Assembly: GCA_934271265.1 (NCBI GenBank)
Contig: CAKQRE010000003.1
Coordinates: 62,001-126,000 of the forward strand
DNA: 64,000 nt
Reading direction: 5' to 3'
DNA from: an uncultured Clostridia bacterium
Lineage (GTDB): Bacteria > Bacillota > Clostridia > Christensenellales > Borkfalkiaceae
Shown: positions 33,007 to 42,241 of the stretch, in pieces
Position numbering within the stretch: the first letter of the stretch is position 1
Layout: every line of letters begins with the position of its first letter
The notes under the pieces: model-generated
Seen by the model: the letters and a program-made list of their open reading frames with translations, nothing else
Database searches by the model: none
Told to the model about the DNA's origin: nothing
Program-made: the position numbers and the translations under genes

Positions 33007-35160
33007 ATGACGTCCGACGAATTATACGAAAGCTGTCTGAAAAAAATCGACGCGACCTATCAGCCCGACGAGATCGACGTATTAAGAAGGGCGTTTGAAT
33101 TCGCAAAGAAAGCGCACACGGGGCAGAAACGAGCTTCGGGCGAAGAATATTTCACCCATCCCGTATCCGTGGCGATGATCCTGATCGATCTCGGTATGGA
33201 TTACACGTCCGTGGCGGCGTCGTTTCTGCACGACGTGATCGAGGACACCCCCGTTTCGGAAGGGGATATCGAAAAGGAATTCGGAAGCGAGATCCTCGAG
33301 CTTGTGGAAGGAGTAACGAAACTCGATAAGATCGAATTCAAATCGAGGGAAGAAGCGCAGGCGGAAAACTTCAAGAAGATCTTTGTTTCCATGGCGAAGG
33401 ACATCCGCGTGATCATCATAAAACTTGCGGACAGACTTCACAATATGCGCTCTCTCAACTACCTTTCTTCGGAAAGGCAACAGAGGATCGCGCACGAAAC
33501 GCTGGATATTTACGCTCCGCTGGCGGGCAGGCTCGGTATTTCGCAGATCAAGTGCGAACTCGAGGATCTTTGTCTGAAATACACCGATCCGGAAGCATAC
33601 GAATTTCTGTCCGTCAACATTCATTCCAAACTTGCCGAAAGACAGCAGTTTGTGGAATACGCCGTGGGCGAACTGAAGGCGATCCTCGCGGAATCGAACA
33701 TCAAAGGGGAAGTGTTCGGCAGACCGAAGCATTTTTATTCCATCTATAAAAAAATGAAAAGGCAGGGGAAAACGCTCGATCAGATCTATGATCTTACTGC
33801 CGTCCGCGTGATCGTCGATACGGTGGACGAGTGTTACGAGCTCCTCGGCAAGATCCATAAAAAATGGAAACCCATTCCCGGCAGGATCAAAGATTACATC
33901 GCCATGCCGAAGGAGAACATGTATCAGTCTCTTCATACCACCGTCGTAACGGACATCGGGAGGATCTTTGAAATCCAGATCCGTACCAAGGAGATGAACC
34001 GCACGGCGGAATTCGGTATCGCGGCGCACTGGAAGTATAAGGAAAACAAAGAAGGAGCGGATAGTTTCGATAAACGCCTTTCCTGGATCCGCGAGGTGAT
34101 GGAATGGCAGGGCGGGCTCAACAACTCCACGGAGTTTATCGAAAGTTTAAAAGGAGACGTTTATAACAGCGAGGTGCTCGTTTTTACGCCGAAGGGGGAA
34201 GTGATCGCCCTGGTGAAGGACGCCACGCCTATCGATTTTGCCTATCGCATTCATACGGAAGTAGGCAATAAATGCGTCGGCGCGAAGGTGAACGGAAAGA
34301 TCGTTCCCTTAAACACCACTCTTTGCGTGGGCGACGTCGTAGAGATCATTACCTCGAAACTCTCGAAAGGTCCGAGCTGGGACTGGCTCAGGATCGCGAA
34401 ATCTTCGGGAGCGAAAGCGAAGATCAAAGCCTTCTTCAAAAAGAGCATGGCGGAGGACAAGCAGAAGCTCGGCAGGGCGATGCTCGAAAGCGAAGCAAAA
34501 AACAGAGGCTACGTTTTCGGCGAGCTTTTAAACCCCGTTTCCTTCGAACGGGTGGGGCAGAAACTCTCTTTTTCCACGGTGGACGAAATGTACGCCGCCG
34601 TCGGATGCGGCGCCGTTTCCGTCAATCAGGTTCTTTTAAAGCTCATCGATTTTTATCGGAAGGAAGTTCCCGTCCCCGAAAAAAAATTCGTCAACCGACC
34701 GCAAAAGCCGACGGAGAACGCGGGCGGCGTAAAGATCAAGGGAATGGAAGGGCTGCTCGTCCGTTTTGCGGGATGCTGTAACCCCGTTCCGGGCGACGAT
34801 ATCGTCGGTTACGTTTCGAGGGGGCGCGGAATTACCGTGCATCGCCGGGACTGTCCGAATATGAGAAACGAAGAGCCGGAAAGACTGCTCGAAGCCGAGT
34901 GGACGGGAAAGCAATCGAGTTATTCCGTTTCGCTGAAAGTGATCGGCGGAGAGGATGCTCCCATTCTCGTTACCGTTTCCAATATCTGTACGTCGTGCGG
35001 GTTTGCGATCACCGGCGTAAACGGACGTATTGATGCAAAGAATCACCATTCGATCGTCGATTTTACCATTAAACTCAACAAGAAAGAAGATCTCGATCTT
35101 CTTATTTCCAAGGTGCGGCAAAGCCCCGACATCCTTGACGTATTCAGAACGCTGACATGA
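33007..35160 (+). CDS. relA: Bifunctional (p)ppGpp synthetase/hydrolase RelA/SpoT
   Basis: Makes and degrades the stringent-response alarmone. The 717-residue Rel has an intact hydrolase HD domain (FLHDVIED, His75-Asp76), the synthetase domain with RIKDYIAMPKENMYQSLHT, a TGS domain (VFTPKGEVIALVKDATPIDFAY), a zinc-finger-type helical region (VRFAGCCNPVPGDDIVGY) and a C-terminal ACT domain. Both activities look intact. It follows recJ by 4 bases, and its stop overlaps the MBL hydrolase start (ATGA). Confidence 0.97.
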   Translation: MTSDELYESCLKKIDATYQPDEIDVLRRAFEFAKKAHTGQKRASGEEYFTHPVSVAMILIDLGMDYTSVAASFLHDVIEDTPVSEGDIEKEFGSEILELVEGVTKLDKIEFKSREEAQAENFKKIFVSMAKDIRVIIIKLADRLHNMRSLNYLSSERQQRIAHETLDIYAPLAGRLGISQIKCELEDLCLKYTDPEAYEFLSVNIHSKLAERQQFVEYAVGELKAILAESNIKGEVFGRPKHFYSIYKKMKRQGKTLDQIYDLTAVRVIVDTVDECYELLGKIHKKWKPIPGRIKDYIAMPKENMYQSLHTTVVTDIGRIFEIQIRTKEMNRTAEFGIAAHWKYKENKEGADSFDKRLSWIREVMEWQGGLNNSTEFIESLKGDVYNSEVLVFTPKGEVIALVKDATPIDFAYRIHTEVGNKCVGAKVNGKIVPLNTTLCVGDVVEIITSKLSKGPSWDWLRIAKSSGAKAKIKAFFKKSMAEDKQKLGRAMLESEAKNRGYVFGELLNPVSFERVGQKLSFSTVDEMYAAVGCGAVSVNQVLLKLIDFYRKEVPVPEKKFVNRPQKPTENAGGVKIKGMEGLLVRFAGCCNPVPGDDIVGYVSRGRGITVHRRDCPNMRNEEPERLLEAEWTGKQSSYSVSLKVIGGEDAPILVTVSNICTSCGFAITGVNGRIDAKNHHSIVDFTIKLNKKEDLDLLISKVRQSPDILDVFRTLT

Positions 35161-35780
35161 TGAAAATAACCGCGATCCCCGTCCGTCCAATCGGGGCAAA
35201 CACGTATCTTCTGGAAGACGAAGAAACAAAAAAATGCCTGATAATCGACCTCGGCGGGGACTTTGATAAAATAAAACAATGGCTTGACGACCGCGGTTCG
35301 ACTGCGGAGGCCCTTCTTTTGACGCACGGACATTTCGACCACGTTTCGGGCGGAGCGGACGCGAAAGCGTGCGGCATTCCCGTCGGAATTTCGAAAAAGG
35401 ACGAGCATATGCTGTCCGGCGATGGTAATCTTGCCGCGGAGTTCGGCTATCCGTATACTCCGTTTGCGGCAGACTTCCGGTTTTCGGACGGGGAAGAGCT
35501 CGATTTCGGCCCCTTCCGTGTGAAGGTGATCGCTACGCCCGGTCATTCCGCGGGATCGGTCTGTTTTCTGATCGGCGGGGTGCTTTTCAGCGGAGATACT
35601 CTCTTTTGCCGTTCTTACGGAAGAACGGACTTTGCGGACGGAAACGGGAAGGATCTGCGCGAATCGATCACGAAAAGGCTGTTTTCTCTTCCGGAAACAA
35701 CGGTCGTTTTCCCCGGGCACGGGGAGAAAACGACGATCGGGGAAGAGATCTTATACAATCCGATCCGGAGGGAATTATGA
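35157..35780 (+). CDS. MBL-fold metal-dependent hydrolase
   Basis: A 207-residue glyoxalase-II-like metallo-beta-lactamase fold. The metal site TLTHGHFDHVSGG-type motif is seen as LLTHGHFDH (His57, His59, Asp61, His62), with later ATPGHSAGSV and SGDTLF and PGHGEKTTI giving the other ligands. The substrate is not evident; members of this group cleave thioesters or similar. It is joined to relA and hemZ by ATGA overlaps on both sides, the order seen in many Clostridia (the usual dtd gene is absent here). Start could be either of two consecutive ATG codons. Confidence 0.9.
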   Translation: MMKITAIPVRPIGANTYLLEDEETKKCLIIDLGGDFDKIKQWLDDRGSTAEALLLTHGHFDHVSGGADAKACGIPVGISKKDEHMLSGDGNLAAEFGYPYTPFAADFRFSDGEELDFGPFRVKVIATPGHSAGSVCFLIGGVLFSGDTLFCRSYGRTDFADGNGKDLRESITKRLFSLPETTVVFPGHGEKTTIGEEILYNPIRREL

Positions 35781-37162
35781 TCGAAACAAACGTGACGGGG
35801 CTTCTTCCCGAACTTCTGGAGGAAAGCAAATTTTTTCACGGCGCGGACGAGCTGAACGTGACGCATACTTCGCTCGCGACGGAAAAGGGTTTCCGCGAGG
35901 AGATCGCCATCGAAGGTCGCGGAGACTTTACGTATGATTTCGCATGCTCGTATTCGGGCGAGATCGAAAGAAAACGCTATGAAAAACGCTTTTCCAAACT
36001 CGCGTTTTACCGCGCCCTTTCTTCCGTTCTGAAAGAGACCATGCCGTGGGGCGCGCTTACGGGGATACGCCCGGTCAAGTTCTCTTACCGCGAGGGGGAG
36101 AACTGGCGGGAAACCATGCGCGACGTAATGGGCGTGGAAGAGGAAAAACTCGACATCGTGGATCGCATCCGGCGGGAACAAGCGCCTTATTACGAAACCT
36201 TTCCCAAGGACGCCGATCTGTTTATCGGCATCCCTTTTTGTCCGACGAGGTGTTCTTATTGTTCGTTCGTGTCGCAGGAGATCGGAAAATGCGGGCAGAT
36301 TCCGGAATACGTTGATTGTTTAACGAAAGAAATAATCGCGGCTAAACGGCTTATAGGGAGGCTTCGCTCCGTTTATATCGGCGGGGGAACCCCTGTTTCC
36401 CTTCCGGTAAAAGAGTTGGAGAGGATCCTCGATACCGTGAAGGATCCCGGTGTGGAATTTACGGTGGAGGCGGGGCGCCCGGATTGCATCGACGAAGAAA
36501 AGCTGGAGCTTCTCCGGTCGAAAGGCGTTACGAGGATCTGCGTGAATCCGCAGACGTTCCATGACAAAACGCTCGTTCTTCTCGGCAGAAAGCACACGGT
36601 GAAAGAAATCCTCGATAAGTACGAGCTTGCGTTGAAATACGGTTTTTCCGTCAATATGGATCTGATCGCGGGGCTTCCCGAAGAAACGTTTGACGATTTT
36701 CGTTACAGCGTCGACAAAGCGGCCGATCTCTCGCCCGATAACGTGACGGTGCATACGCTTTCTTTAAAAAAGGGAAGCCGGCTGAAGGAGTCGGTCGAAC
36801 GTTTGCCGGACGGGGAGATCTCGAAAATGATCGGATATTCTTCCCGCAGGCTGATCTCGTCCGGATACGAACCGTATTATCTCTATCGGCAGAAATATAT
36901 GGCGGGCAATCTCGAGAACACCGGTTATACGAAACCGGGTAAAGGCTGCGTTTACAATATCGACGTGATGGAAGAGATCACGGACAACGTGGCTTGCGGC
37001 GCGAATGCCGTTTCGAAAAAACTGTTCGGAGAAGAAGACCGGATCGAACGCTACGGCGCCCCGAAAGACATTGCGACCTACATTGCGAAGATCGACCGCA
37101 TTATCGCGGATAAGGAAGCTCTTTTTCTCGGGGAAAACGGGAAAGGGGCGGCGAAAAGCTGA
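35777..37162 (+). CDS. hemZ: HemZ-type coproporphyrinogen dehydrogenase, radical SAM
   Basis: A 461-residue radical SAM protein of the HemZ group, annotated as oxygen-independent coproporphyrinogen III oxidase. The 4Fe-4S motif is CPTRCSYC (Cys155, Cys159, Cys162), followed by YIGGGTP and the SAM motif, with a preceding ~140-residue N-terminal domain typical of HemZ. I set the start at ATG 35777, overlapping the MBL stop by 4 bases, since the SD GGAGGG precedes it and the family starts there. No other haem genes are in the window, so the physiological role remains open. Confidence 0.88.
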   Translation: MIETNVTGLLPELLEESKFFHGADELNVTHTSLATEKGFREEIAIEGRGDFTYDFACSYSGEIERKRYEKRFSKLAFYRALSSVLKETMPWGALTGIRPVKFSYREGENWRETMRDVMGVEEEKLDIVDRIRREQAPYYETFPKDADLFIGIPFCPTRCSYCSFVSQEIGKCGQIPEYVDCLTKEIIAAKRLIGRLRSVYIGGGTPVSLPVKELERILDTVKDPGVEFTVEAGRPDCIDEEKLELLRSKGVTRICVNPQTFHDKTLVLLGRKHTVKEILDKYELALKYGFSVNMDLIAGLPEETFDDFRYSVDKAADLSPDNVTVHTLSLKKGSRLKESVERLPDGEISKMIGYSSRRLISSGYEPYYLYRQKYMAGNLENTGYTKPGKGCVYNIDVMEEITDNVACGANAVSKKLFGEEDRIERYGAPKDIATYIAKIDRIIADKEALFLGENGKGAAKS

Positions 37163-37241
37163 ACCTCGGAACGAAAGAAGCCGGAAAGGACAAATAAAGA
37201 GAGAAAAGGCGAAATAGTTTTCGTTTTGCTTTGAAAAACGT

Positions 37242-37270
37242 TTGCATTTCGCGGTAAAATATGTTAATAT
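37242..37270 (+). promoter_or_regulatory. Probable promoter of rpsO
   Basis: TTGCAT at 37242-37247 and TAATAT at 37265-37270, spacer 17 bases. An overlapping alternative is TTGAAA 37231-37236 with TAAAAT 37255-37260. The ~110-base leader to ATG 37383 may host S15 autoregulation, known for other bacteria. Confidence 0.45.
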
Positions 37271-37382
37271 AGTTATGGTCGCAAAATGCGGCCGCAAAGG
37301 CTTACTGCGAAGTTCAACGAGTACTCGCCGTTCCGCTTCGTTTTCAAGTCTGAAACAATTTTCCATACGGAGGATAATAAAA

Positions 37383-37646
37383 ATGGAAAAAGAAAGAAAA
37401 TCGCAGATCATTAACGACTTCAAGAGACACGACGGGGATACCGGTTCCACCGAAGTGCAGATCGCTCTTCTTACGGAGAGGATCAACCACCTGAACGAGC
37501 ACCTGAAAGTCAACAACAACGATAAGCACAGCCGTCGCGGGCTTCTGAAAATGGTCGGCCGCAGAAAGGGCTTGCTTGACTATCTCAAATCGATCGATAT
37601 CGAAAAGTACAGAGAAATCGTTGCAAAACTCGGTCTCAGAAAGTAA
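37383..37646 (+). CDS. rpsO: 30S ribosomal protein S15
   Basis: An 87-residue S15 with the classic pattern (HDGDTGSTEVQIALLTERINHLNEHL, KHSRRGLLKMVGRRKGLLDYL), which binds 16S rRNA early in 30S assembly. SD GGAGGA precedes ATG 37383; an open frame upstream to 37242 is the leader read as protein. The pairing with pnp downstream is conserved in bacteria. Confidence 0.97.
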   Translation: MEKERKSQIINDFKRHDGDTGSTEVQIALLTERINHLNEHLKVNNNDKHSRRGLLKMVGRRKGLLDYLKSIDIEKYREIVAKLGLRK

Positions 37647-37719
37647 CGGTCACGAGGCTGTCGCATGAAAAAGGCGTACGGAAAAGCGAACTTACCGAAG
37701 CAAGTTTCGCTTCTTCTTC

Positions 37720-37740
37720 GCCGTTGCGGCGGCTTTTTTC
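37720..37740 (+). terminator. Short terminator between rpsO and pnp
   Basis: GCCG (37720-37723) with CGGC (37727-37730) extended by GGC, then six T (37734-37739). The preceding AAGCGAA (37684-37690) and TTCGCTT (37706-37712) can also pair. The stem is short, so attenuation with readthrough into pnp is likely. Confidence 0.5.
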
Positions 37741-37911
37741 TTTATTGAAAGAGGTTTGCTTGCCGGAAACGCGGAGATATCCTCGCGAAAAGGCAAACGG
37801 ATCACGATGAAAGACACGGACGTCACCGCGACGGCGGTTGCTTCCGTTTCCGCCGGAGGAAGAGAGTTTTTCCCCGGCATATAATCAGAGTTACAAGGAG
37901 AACAAATCAGC

Positions 37912-40014
37912 ATGTTGGAAAATCACAAAATTTTCAAAACGACGATCGGCGGCAGAGAAGTTTCCGTCGACGTGGGCAAGTATGCTCAGCAGGCGAACGG
38001 CTCGTGTATCGTTCGTTGCGGGGAAACGGTCGTTATGGTCAACGTTACCATGGCGCCCGTGCCGAGAGAAGGAATGGATTTCTTCCCCCTTTCGGTAGAC
38101 TATGAAGAGAAAATGTACTCCGTCGGCAAGATCCCCGGCGGTTTCAAGAAGAGAGAGGGCAGAGCGAGCGACAAAGCGATCCTCGTTTCCCGCCTGATCG
38201 ACAGACCGATCAGACCTCTTTTCCCGAAGGGCTTGTTTAACGACGTTACCGTTGTGGCGACCGCTCTTTCGGTCGATCAGGACATCGCGCCGGAACCGCT
38301 TGCCATGTTCGGCAGCTCCGTTGCTCTCAGTATTTCGGATATTCCCTGGGCGGGCCCCACGGGATCCGTTGTCGTCGGCATCGTCGACGGGGAATACGTG
38401 ATCAACCCGTCGGTAAAACAAAAAGAACATAGCACTCTCGCACTGAACCTTTCCGGTACGAAAGACGCTATCATGATGGTAGAAGCGGGCGCGAAGGAAA
38501 TCGATGACGAAGCGATGGTCGGCGCCATTCTGTTCGGTCACGAAGAAATCAAAAAGCAGTGCGCCTTTATCGAAGAGATCGTGAAGGAATGCGGCAAGAC
38601 CAAGCTTGAAATGGATCTTTATCACGTTCCCGAAGATCTCGACGCCGCCGTCAGAGCGTATGCGGGCGAAAAACTCGATTACGCGCTCGACACGTTCGAC
38701 AGATTCGAACGTCAGGCTCGTCAGGACGAGGTGGAAAAGGACGTTCTCGCGCATTTTGCGGAAGAATTCCCCGGAATGGAAAGAGAAATGAAAGATTCTC
38801 TTTACTATATCACGAAGGAAAAAGTCAGAGCGAAGATCACGAACACGGGCGTAAGACCGGACGGAAGAAGCCTTACCGAGATCAGACCGATCTGGTGCGA
38901 ACACGGTATTTTACCGAGGGTTCACGGCAGCGCGGTATTTACGAGAGGCATGACGCAGGTCATGACGACCTGCACGCTCGGCACGATTTCCGAAGTGCAG
39001 AAACTCGAAGGTCTCGATAACGAAGAATACAAGAGATACATTCATCACTACAACATGCCCGGTTATGCTTCCGGCGAAGCGAAGCCGCTCAGAAGCCCCG
39101 GCAGAAGAGAGATCGGTCACGGCGCGCTTGCGGAAAGAGCGCTCGAACCCGTAATTCCTTCCGAAGAGGAATTCCCGTATGCGATCCGTCTCGTTTCCGA
39201 AGTCCTTTCTTCCAACGGTTCGACCTCGCAGGCTTCCGTCTGCGGTTCCACGATGGCTCTGATGGACGCCGGCGTTCCCATTAAGAGACCGGTTGCCGGT
39301 ATCGCGATGGGTCTTATCAAGGATACCGAAAGCGGTAAGATCTCCGTCCTTTCCGATATCCAGGGGCTTGAAGACTTCCTCGGCGATATGGACTTCAAGG
39401 TTGCGGGTACGGTCAACGGGATCACTGCCATTCAGATGGATATCAAGATCAAAGGCATCAGCGAAGAGATCCTGAGAAAAGCCATTCATCAGGCAAACGA
39501 AGGTCGTCATTTCATTCTCGGCAAAATGCTCGAATGCATTCCCGAGCCGAACAAAGAACTTTCGAAGTATGCGCCGAAGATCATTTCCTTCACGATCCCG
39601 ACCGAAAAGATCAAGGACGTTATCGGTAGCGGCGGAAAGACGATCAATAAGATCATCGACGAAACCGGCGTTAAGATCGATATCAATGAAGACGGAAAAG
39701 TATTCATTGCGACCTACGGGGAAGATATGTCCAAAGCGGAAAAGGCAAAAGCCATGGTCATGTCCATCGCGAGAGATCCCGAGGTGGGAGATATGTTCAT
39801 TTCCACCGTTGTGAGGATCCTTCCGAGAGTGGGCGCGTTCTGCGAACTTGCACCCGGCAAAGACGGCATGATCCACATTTCCAAGATGAGCGACAGAAGG
39901 ATCGATTCCGTAGACGAAGTCCTTGCGATCGGCGATACCGTCAAGGTAGAGATCATCAAGATCGGCGAAAAGGGCATCGACCTGAAGCTTCTCGAAAAAA
40001 TCGAACAGGAATAA
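37912..40014 (+). CDS. pnp: Polyribonucleotide nucleotidyltransferase (PNPase)
   Basis: A phosphorolytic 3'-5' exoribonuclease of the RNA degradation machinery. The 700-residue protein has two RNase PH domains (second with YNMPGYASGEAKPLRSPGRREIGHGALAERAL and DAGVPIKRPVAGIAMGL), an alpha-helical linker, a KH domain with IGSGGKTINKI and an S1 domain (VRILPRVGAFCELAPGKDGMIHISKMS). The full set of domains is intact. SD AAGGAG lies before the ATG. A 170-base gap after the rpsO terminator shows no other gene. Confidence 0.98.
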   Translation: MLENHKIFKTTIGGREVSVDVGKYAQQANGSCIVRCGETVVMVNVTMAPVPREGMDFFPLSVDYEEKMYSVGKIPGGFKKREGRASDKAILVSRLIDRPIRPLFPKGLFNDVTVVATALSVDQDIAPEPLAMFGSSVALSISDIPWAGPTGSVVVGIVDGEYVINPSVKQKEHSTLALNLSGTKDAIMMVEAGAKEIDDEAMVGAILFGHEEIKKQCAFIEEIVKECGKTKLEMDLYHVPEDLDAAVRAYAGEKLDYALDTFDRFERQARQDEVEKDVLAHFAEEFPGMEREMKDSLYYITKEKVRAKITNTGVRPDGRSLTEIRPIWCEHGILPRVHGSAVFTRGMTQVMTTCTLGTISEVQKLEGLDNEEYKRYIHHYNMPGYASGEAKPLRSPGRREIGHGALAERALEPVIPSEEEFPYAIRLVSEVLSSNGSTSQASVCGSTMALMDAGVPIKRPVAGIAMGLIKDTESGKISVLSDIQGLEDFLGDMDFKVAGTVNGITAIQMDIKIKGISEEILRKAIHQANEGRHFILGKMLECIPEPNKELSKYAPKIISFTIPTEKIKDVIGSGGKTINKIIDETGVKIDINEDGKVFIATYGEDMSKAEKAKAMVMSIARDPEVGDMFISTVVRILPRVGAFCELAPGKDGMIHISKMSDRRIDSVDEVLAIGDTVKVEIIKIGEKGIDLKLLEKIEQE

Positions 40015-40035
40015 TTGTCCGGGTTTTCCGGATCG

Positions 40036-40065
40036 AAGAGCCGCCGTGTAAAAAGCGGCTCTTTT
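40036..40065 (+). terminator. Terminator after pnp
   Basis: AAGAGCCGC (40036-40044) pairs with GCGGCTCTT (40055-40063), then the T run to 40065. Confidence 0.8.
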
Positions 40066-40126
40066 CTGTTACGATTCGTTTCTATTAAGTAAAATAACAG
40101 CCTATAGGTTGATTAACGGGGTATTT

Positions 40127-40948
40127 ATGGGTTTTTCGGAAGTTGTTAAGATCGTTCTTCTCGGCATTATCGAGGGGATCACGGAATGGTTACCGATCTC
40201 CAGCACGGGGCACATGATCCTTTTCGAACGGTATTTCCCCCTTTCCGTGAGCGAAGATTTCAAAAACGTGTTTTTCGTGGTGATACAGCTCGGGGCGATC
40301 CTTGCGGTCGTGGCGTTGTTTTGGAACAAGCTTTTTCCCTTCCGTTTCAAAAAGGACGAGCCGCACGTCAGGAAAGACGTTATCGTGATGTGGTTAAAAG
40401 TCGCGCTGGCATGCGTGCCCGCGGCGATCGGTTTTCTGATCGACGATTTTCTTACCGAGCGTTTTTACAATCCGCTTACGATCGCGATCATGCTGATCGT
40501 TTACGGCATTGCGTTTATCGTGGTGGAACAAGTCAATAAAAAAAGAACGCCGACGGTAAATTCGGTCGGCGAACTTTCTTTCGGTAAGGCGTTTCTGATC
40601 GGGTGTTTTCAGGTTCTTGCGATGATCCCGGGGACGTCCCGTTCGGGCGCGACGATCGTAGGCGCGTTGATCATCGGGATCTCGAGACCGACCGCGGCGG
40701 AGTTTACCTTCTTTCTCGCCGTGCCGACCATGGTCTGCGCGTCTGCCTATAAGCTCATAAAATACGGTTTTTCTTTCGGCGGAACGGAAATCTCGGCGCT
40801 TCTTCTCGGAATGGCGATTGCCTTTGTCGTATCGTTGTTTGCGATAAAATTCCTGATGAATTTCGTTCGTAAACACGATTTCATGCCGTTCGGTATTTAC
40901 CGTATCGCGCTGGGGCTTGTCGTGATCCTGTTGCTTGTGATACTTTGA
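40127..40948 (+). CDS. uppP: Undecaprenyl-diphosphatase (UppP/BacA)
   Basis: Dephosphorylates undecaprenyl pyrophosphate so the lipid carrier of cell-wall precursors can be reused. The 273-residue polytopic protein carries both signature blocks: EGITEWLPISSTGHMIL near the N-terminus and PGTSRSGATIVGALIIGISR in the middle. I chose ATG 40127 over an in-frame TTG at 40109; neither has a strong SD. Its last 52 bases overlap the end of the convergent glycosyltransferase gene on the other strand. Confidence 0.95.
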   Translation: MGFSEVVKIVLLGIIEGITEWLPISSTGHMILFERYFPLSVSEDFKNVFFVVIQLGAILAVVALFWNKLFPFRFKKDEPHVRKDVIVMWLKVALACVPAAIGFLIDDFLTERFYNPLTIAIMLIVYGIAFIVVEQVNKKRTPTVNSVGELSFGKAFLIGCFQVLAMIPGTSRSGATIVGALIIGISRPTAAEFTFFLAVPTMVCASAYKLIKYGFSFGGTEISALLLGMAIAFVVSLFAIKFLMNFVRKHDFMPFGIYRIALGLVVILLLVIL

Positions 40949-42051
40949 TCTCTATCGCGTTGTGCCTGCGGATCTGCCGATAAAGCCGCGCGGATCAGAT
41001 CGACGTTCTTTCCGATCCTTTCGTCGTGCGGGGAGAGGGCGTGCGCTTTTTCCGCTTCGGCAAGAGCTTCGCATTTCTTCCCCTCGTAAAAAAGGGCAAC
41101 GGAAAGCAGGTCGTGCGGAAGCGCGCCGTAGGCATTTTTTTCCGTAATATACGTAGAAGTCTTTTCGCTCAGCGAAAGGGCTTTTTTTGTAAAGAAAATC
41201 ACTCCTTCCCAGTTTTTTATGCCGAGATAATAGGTCGCGGCGTCGATCAGAGGTTCTCTTAAGTGCGGGGCTTCCGCGATCGCGCGGAGCATCCACGCTT
41301 CCCCTTCCGCATGGTTTCCGAGACGAAAATAGCATTTCGAAATGTATCGCATGGAAGCGGCTCTTTCGTCTTTCCAGGTAGCGGAAGGAAGAGAGAGATG
41401 GCGTTTCAGCGTTTTGATCGAATCTTCCCATCTTCCGTAAAAATAATATTCCCGCCCGAGATAATGGGTGTTTCTGTCGTCCGACGGCATTTCGGAAACG
41501 GATAGTTCGAGCAGAGGGAGATATTGCCCGCGCGATTTTGCGGGGTCTGCTTTGTGGTCGAGTTGTATTCCGTCCACAAAAATACTTTTCCCCGTGACGC
41601 CGTAAGAAAACGCAAGGATCTCATGCACGGGGTGAAGCCAGTACACGCCCCATCTTCGGTGAATTTTGGAATAACGGAACACGTATCCTTCCGAGCCGTC
41701 TTCGTTGAAATTCCAGGTGTACCGATAGTATGCGCGCAAACAATCTTCCGTCCATGCCTGTTCCAGTTTTTCCCGCCAGCCCGGGTGAAAATATTCGTCG
41801 AGATCGGTGCATACGCAGACGTCTGCGTCGGGCGGAACGAGAGAGAGGGAAAGATTTCGCGCGCGGTCGAACCGCCAGGGAGATACCTCGTGCACGGTAA
41901 CGTGTGCGCCTCCCTCGGTCAGAAGTTTTACGGTCGCGTCGGAAGAGCCGGTGTCGAGCACGTAAATGCCGTCGGCTTCCCGCATGGAGGAAAGCCAGCG
42001 ATCTACGAATTTTTCTTCGTTTTTACAGATTGCGTAAACACAGATTTTCAT
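40897..42051 (-). CDS. GT2-type glycosyltransferase with C-terminal helical repeats
   Basis: A 384-residue cytosolic enzyme. The N-terminal ~150 residues are a GT-A fold: MKICVYAICKNEEKFVDRW, LDTGSSDATVKLL, and a metal-binding acidic motif in CTDLDEYFHPGW. The C-terminal half has tetratricopeptide-like helices (HYLGREYYFYGRWEDSIKTLKRHLS, ALAEAEKAHALSPHDERIG). Such SPBc2-type glycosyltransferases often act on repeat proteins. It lies 190 bases downstream of the collagen-like gene on the same strand, so that protein, with Thr in most Y positions, is a plausible acceptor (inference). A SD AAGGGG precedes ATG 42051. The 3' end overlaps uppP by 52 bases. Confidence 0.85.
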   Translation of the reverse strand: MKICVYAICKNEEKFVDRWLSSMREADGIYVLDTGSSDATVKLLTEGGAHVTVHEVSPWRFDRARNLSLSLVPPDADVCVCTDLDEYFHPGWREKLEQAWTEDCLRAYYRYTWNFNEDGSEGYVFRYSKIHRRWGVYWLHPVHEILAFSYGVTGKSIFVDGIQLDHKADPAKSRGQYLPLLELSVSEMPSDDRNTHYLGREYYFYGRWEDSIKTLKRHLSLPSATWKDERAASMRYISKCYFRLGNHAEGEAWMLRAIAEAPHLREPLIDAATYYLGIKNWEGVIFFTKKALSLSEKTSTYITEKNAYGALPHDLLSVALFYEGKKCEALAEAEKAHALSPHDERIGKNVDLIRAALSADPQAQRDRDQSITSNRITTSPSAIR

Positions 42052-42085
42052 ATTTTACCCCTTTTGAAATAGCGGAACGTCGATT

Positions 42086-42160
42086 TTGCGGCGTGTGGTT
42101 TTGCGGCGTGTGCGTTTGCGGCGTGTGGTTTTGCGGCGTATGCGTTTGCGGCGTGTGCGG
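42086..42160. repeat. Five tandem copies of a 15-base repeat
   Basis: Units TTGCGGCGTGTGGTT, TTGCGGCGTGTGCGT, TTGCGGCGTGTGGTT, TTGCGGCGTATGCGT and TTGCGGCGTGTGCGG run without gap from 42086 to 42160, forming a 30-base higher-order period. They lie between the terminator of the collagen-like gene and the glycosyltransferase start (minus strand). Confidence 0.9.
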
Positions 42161-42172
42161 GCGCGCCGACCG

Positions 42173-42199
42173 AAAAAGCCGCCGCGAAGGCGACGGCTT
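42173..42199 (-). terminator. Terminator of the collagen-like gene (minus strand)
   Basis: Read on the minus strand, AAGCCGTCGC (42199-42190) pairs with GCGGCGGCTT (42185-42176) with one G-T pair, followed by a T run (42177-42173). Confidence 0.8.
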
Positions 42200-42241
42200 C
42201 CTCTGTCTGACTGCGCTGCGCAGATTATCGATCGGGTAAGA

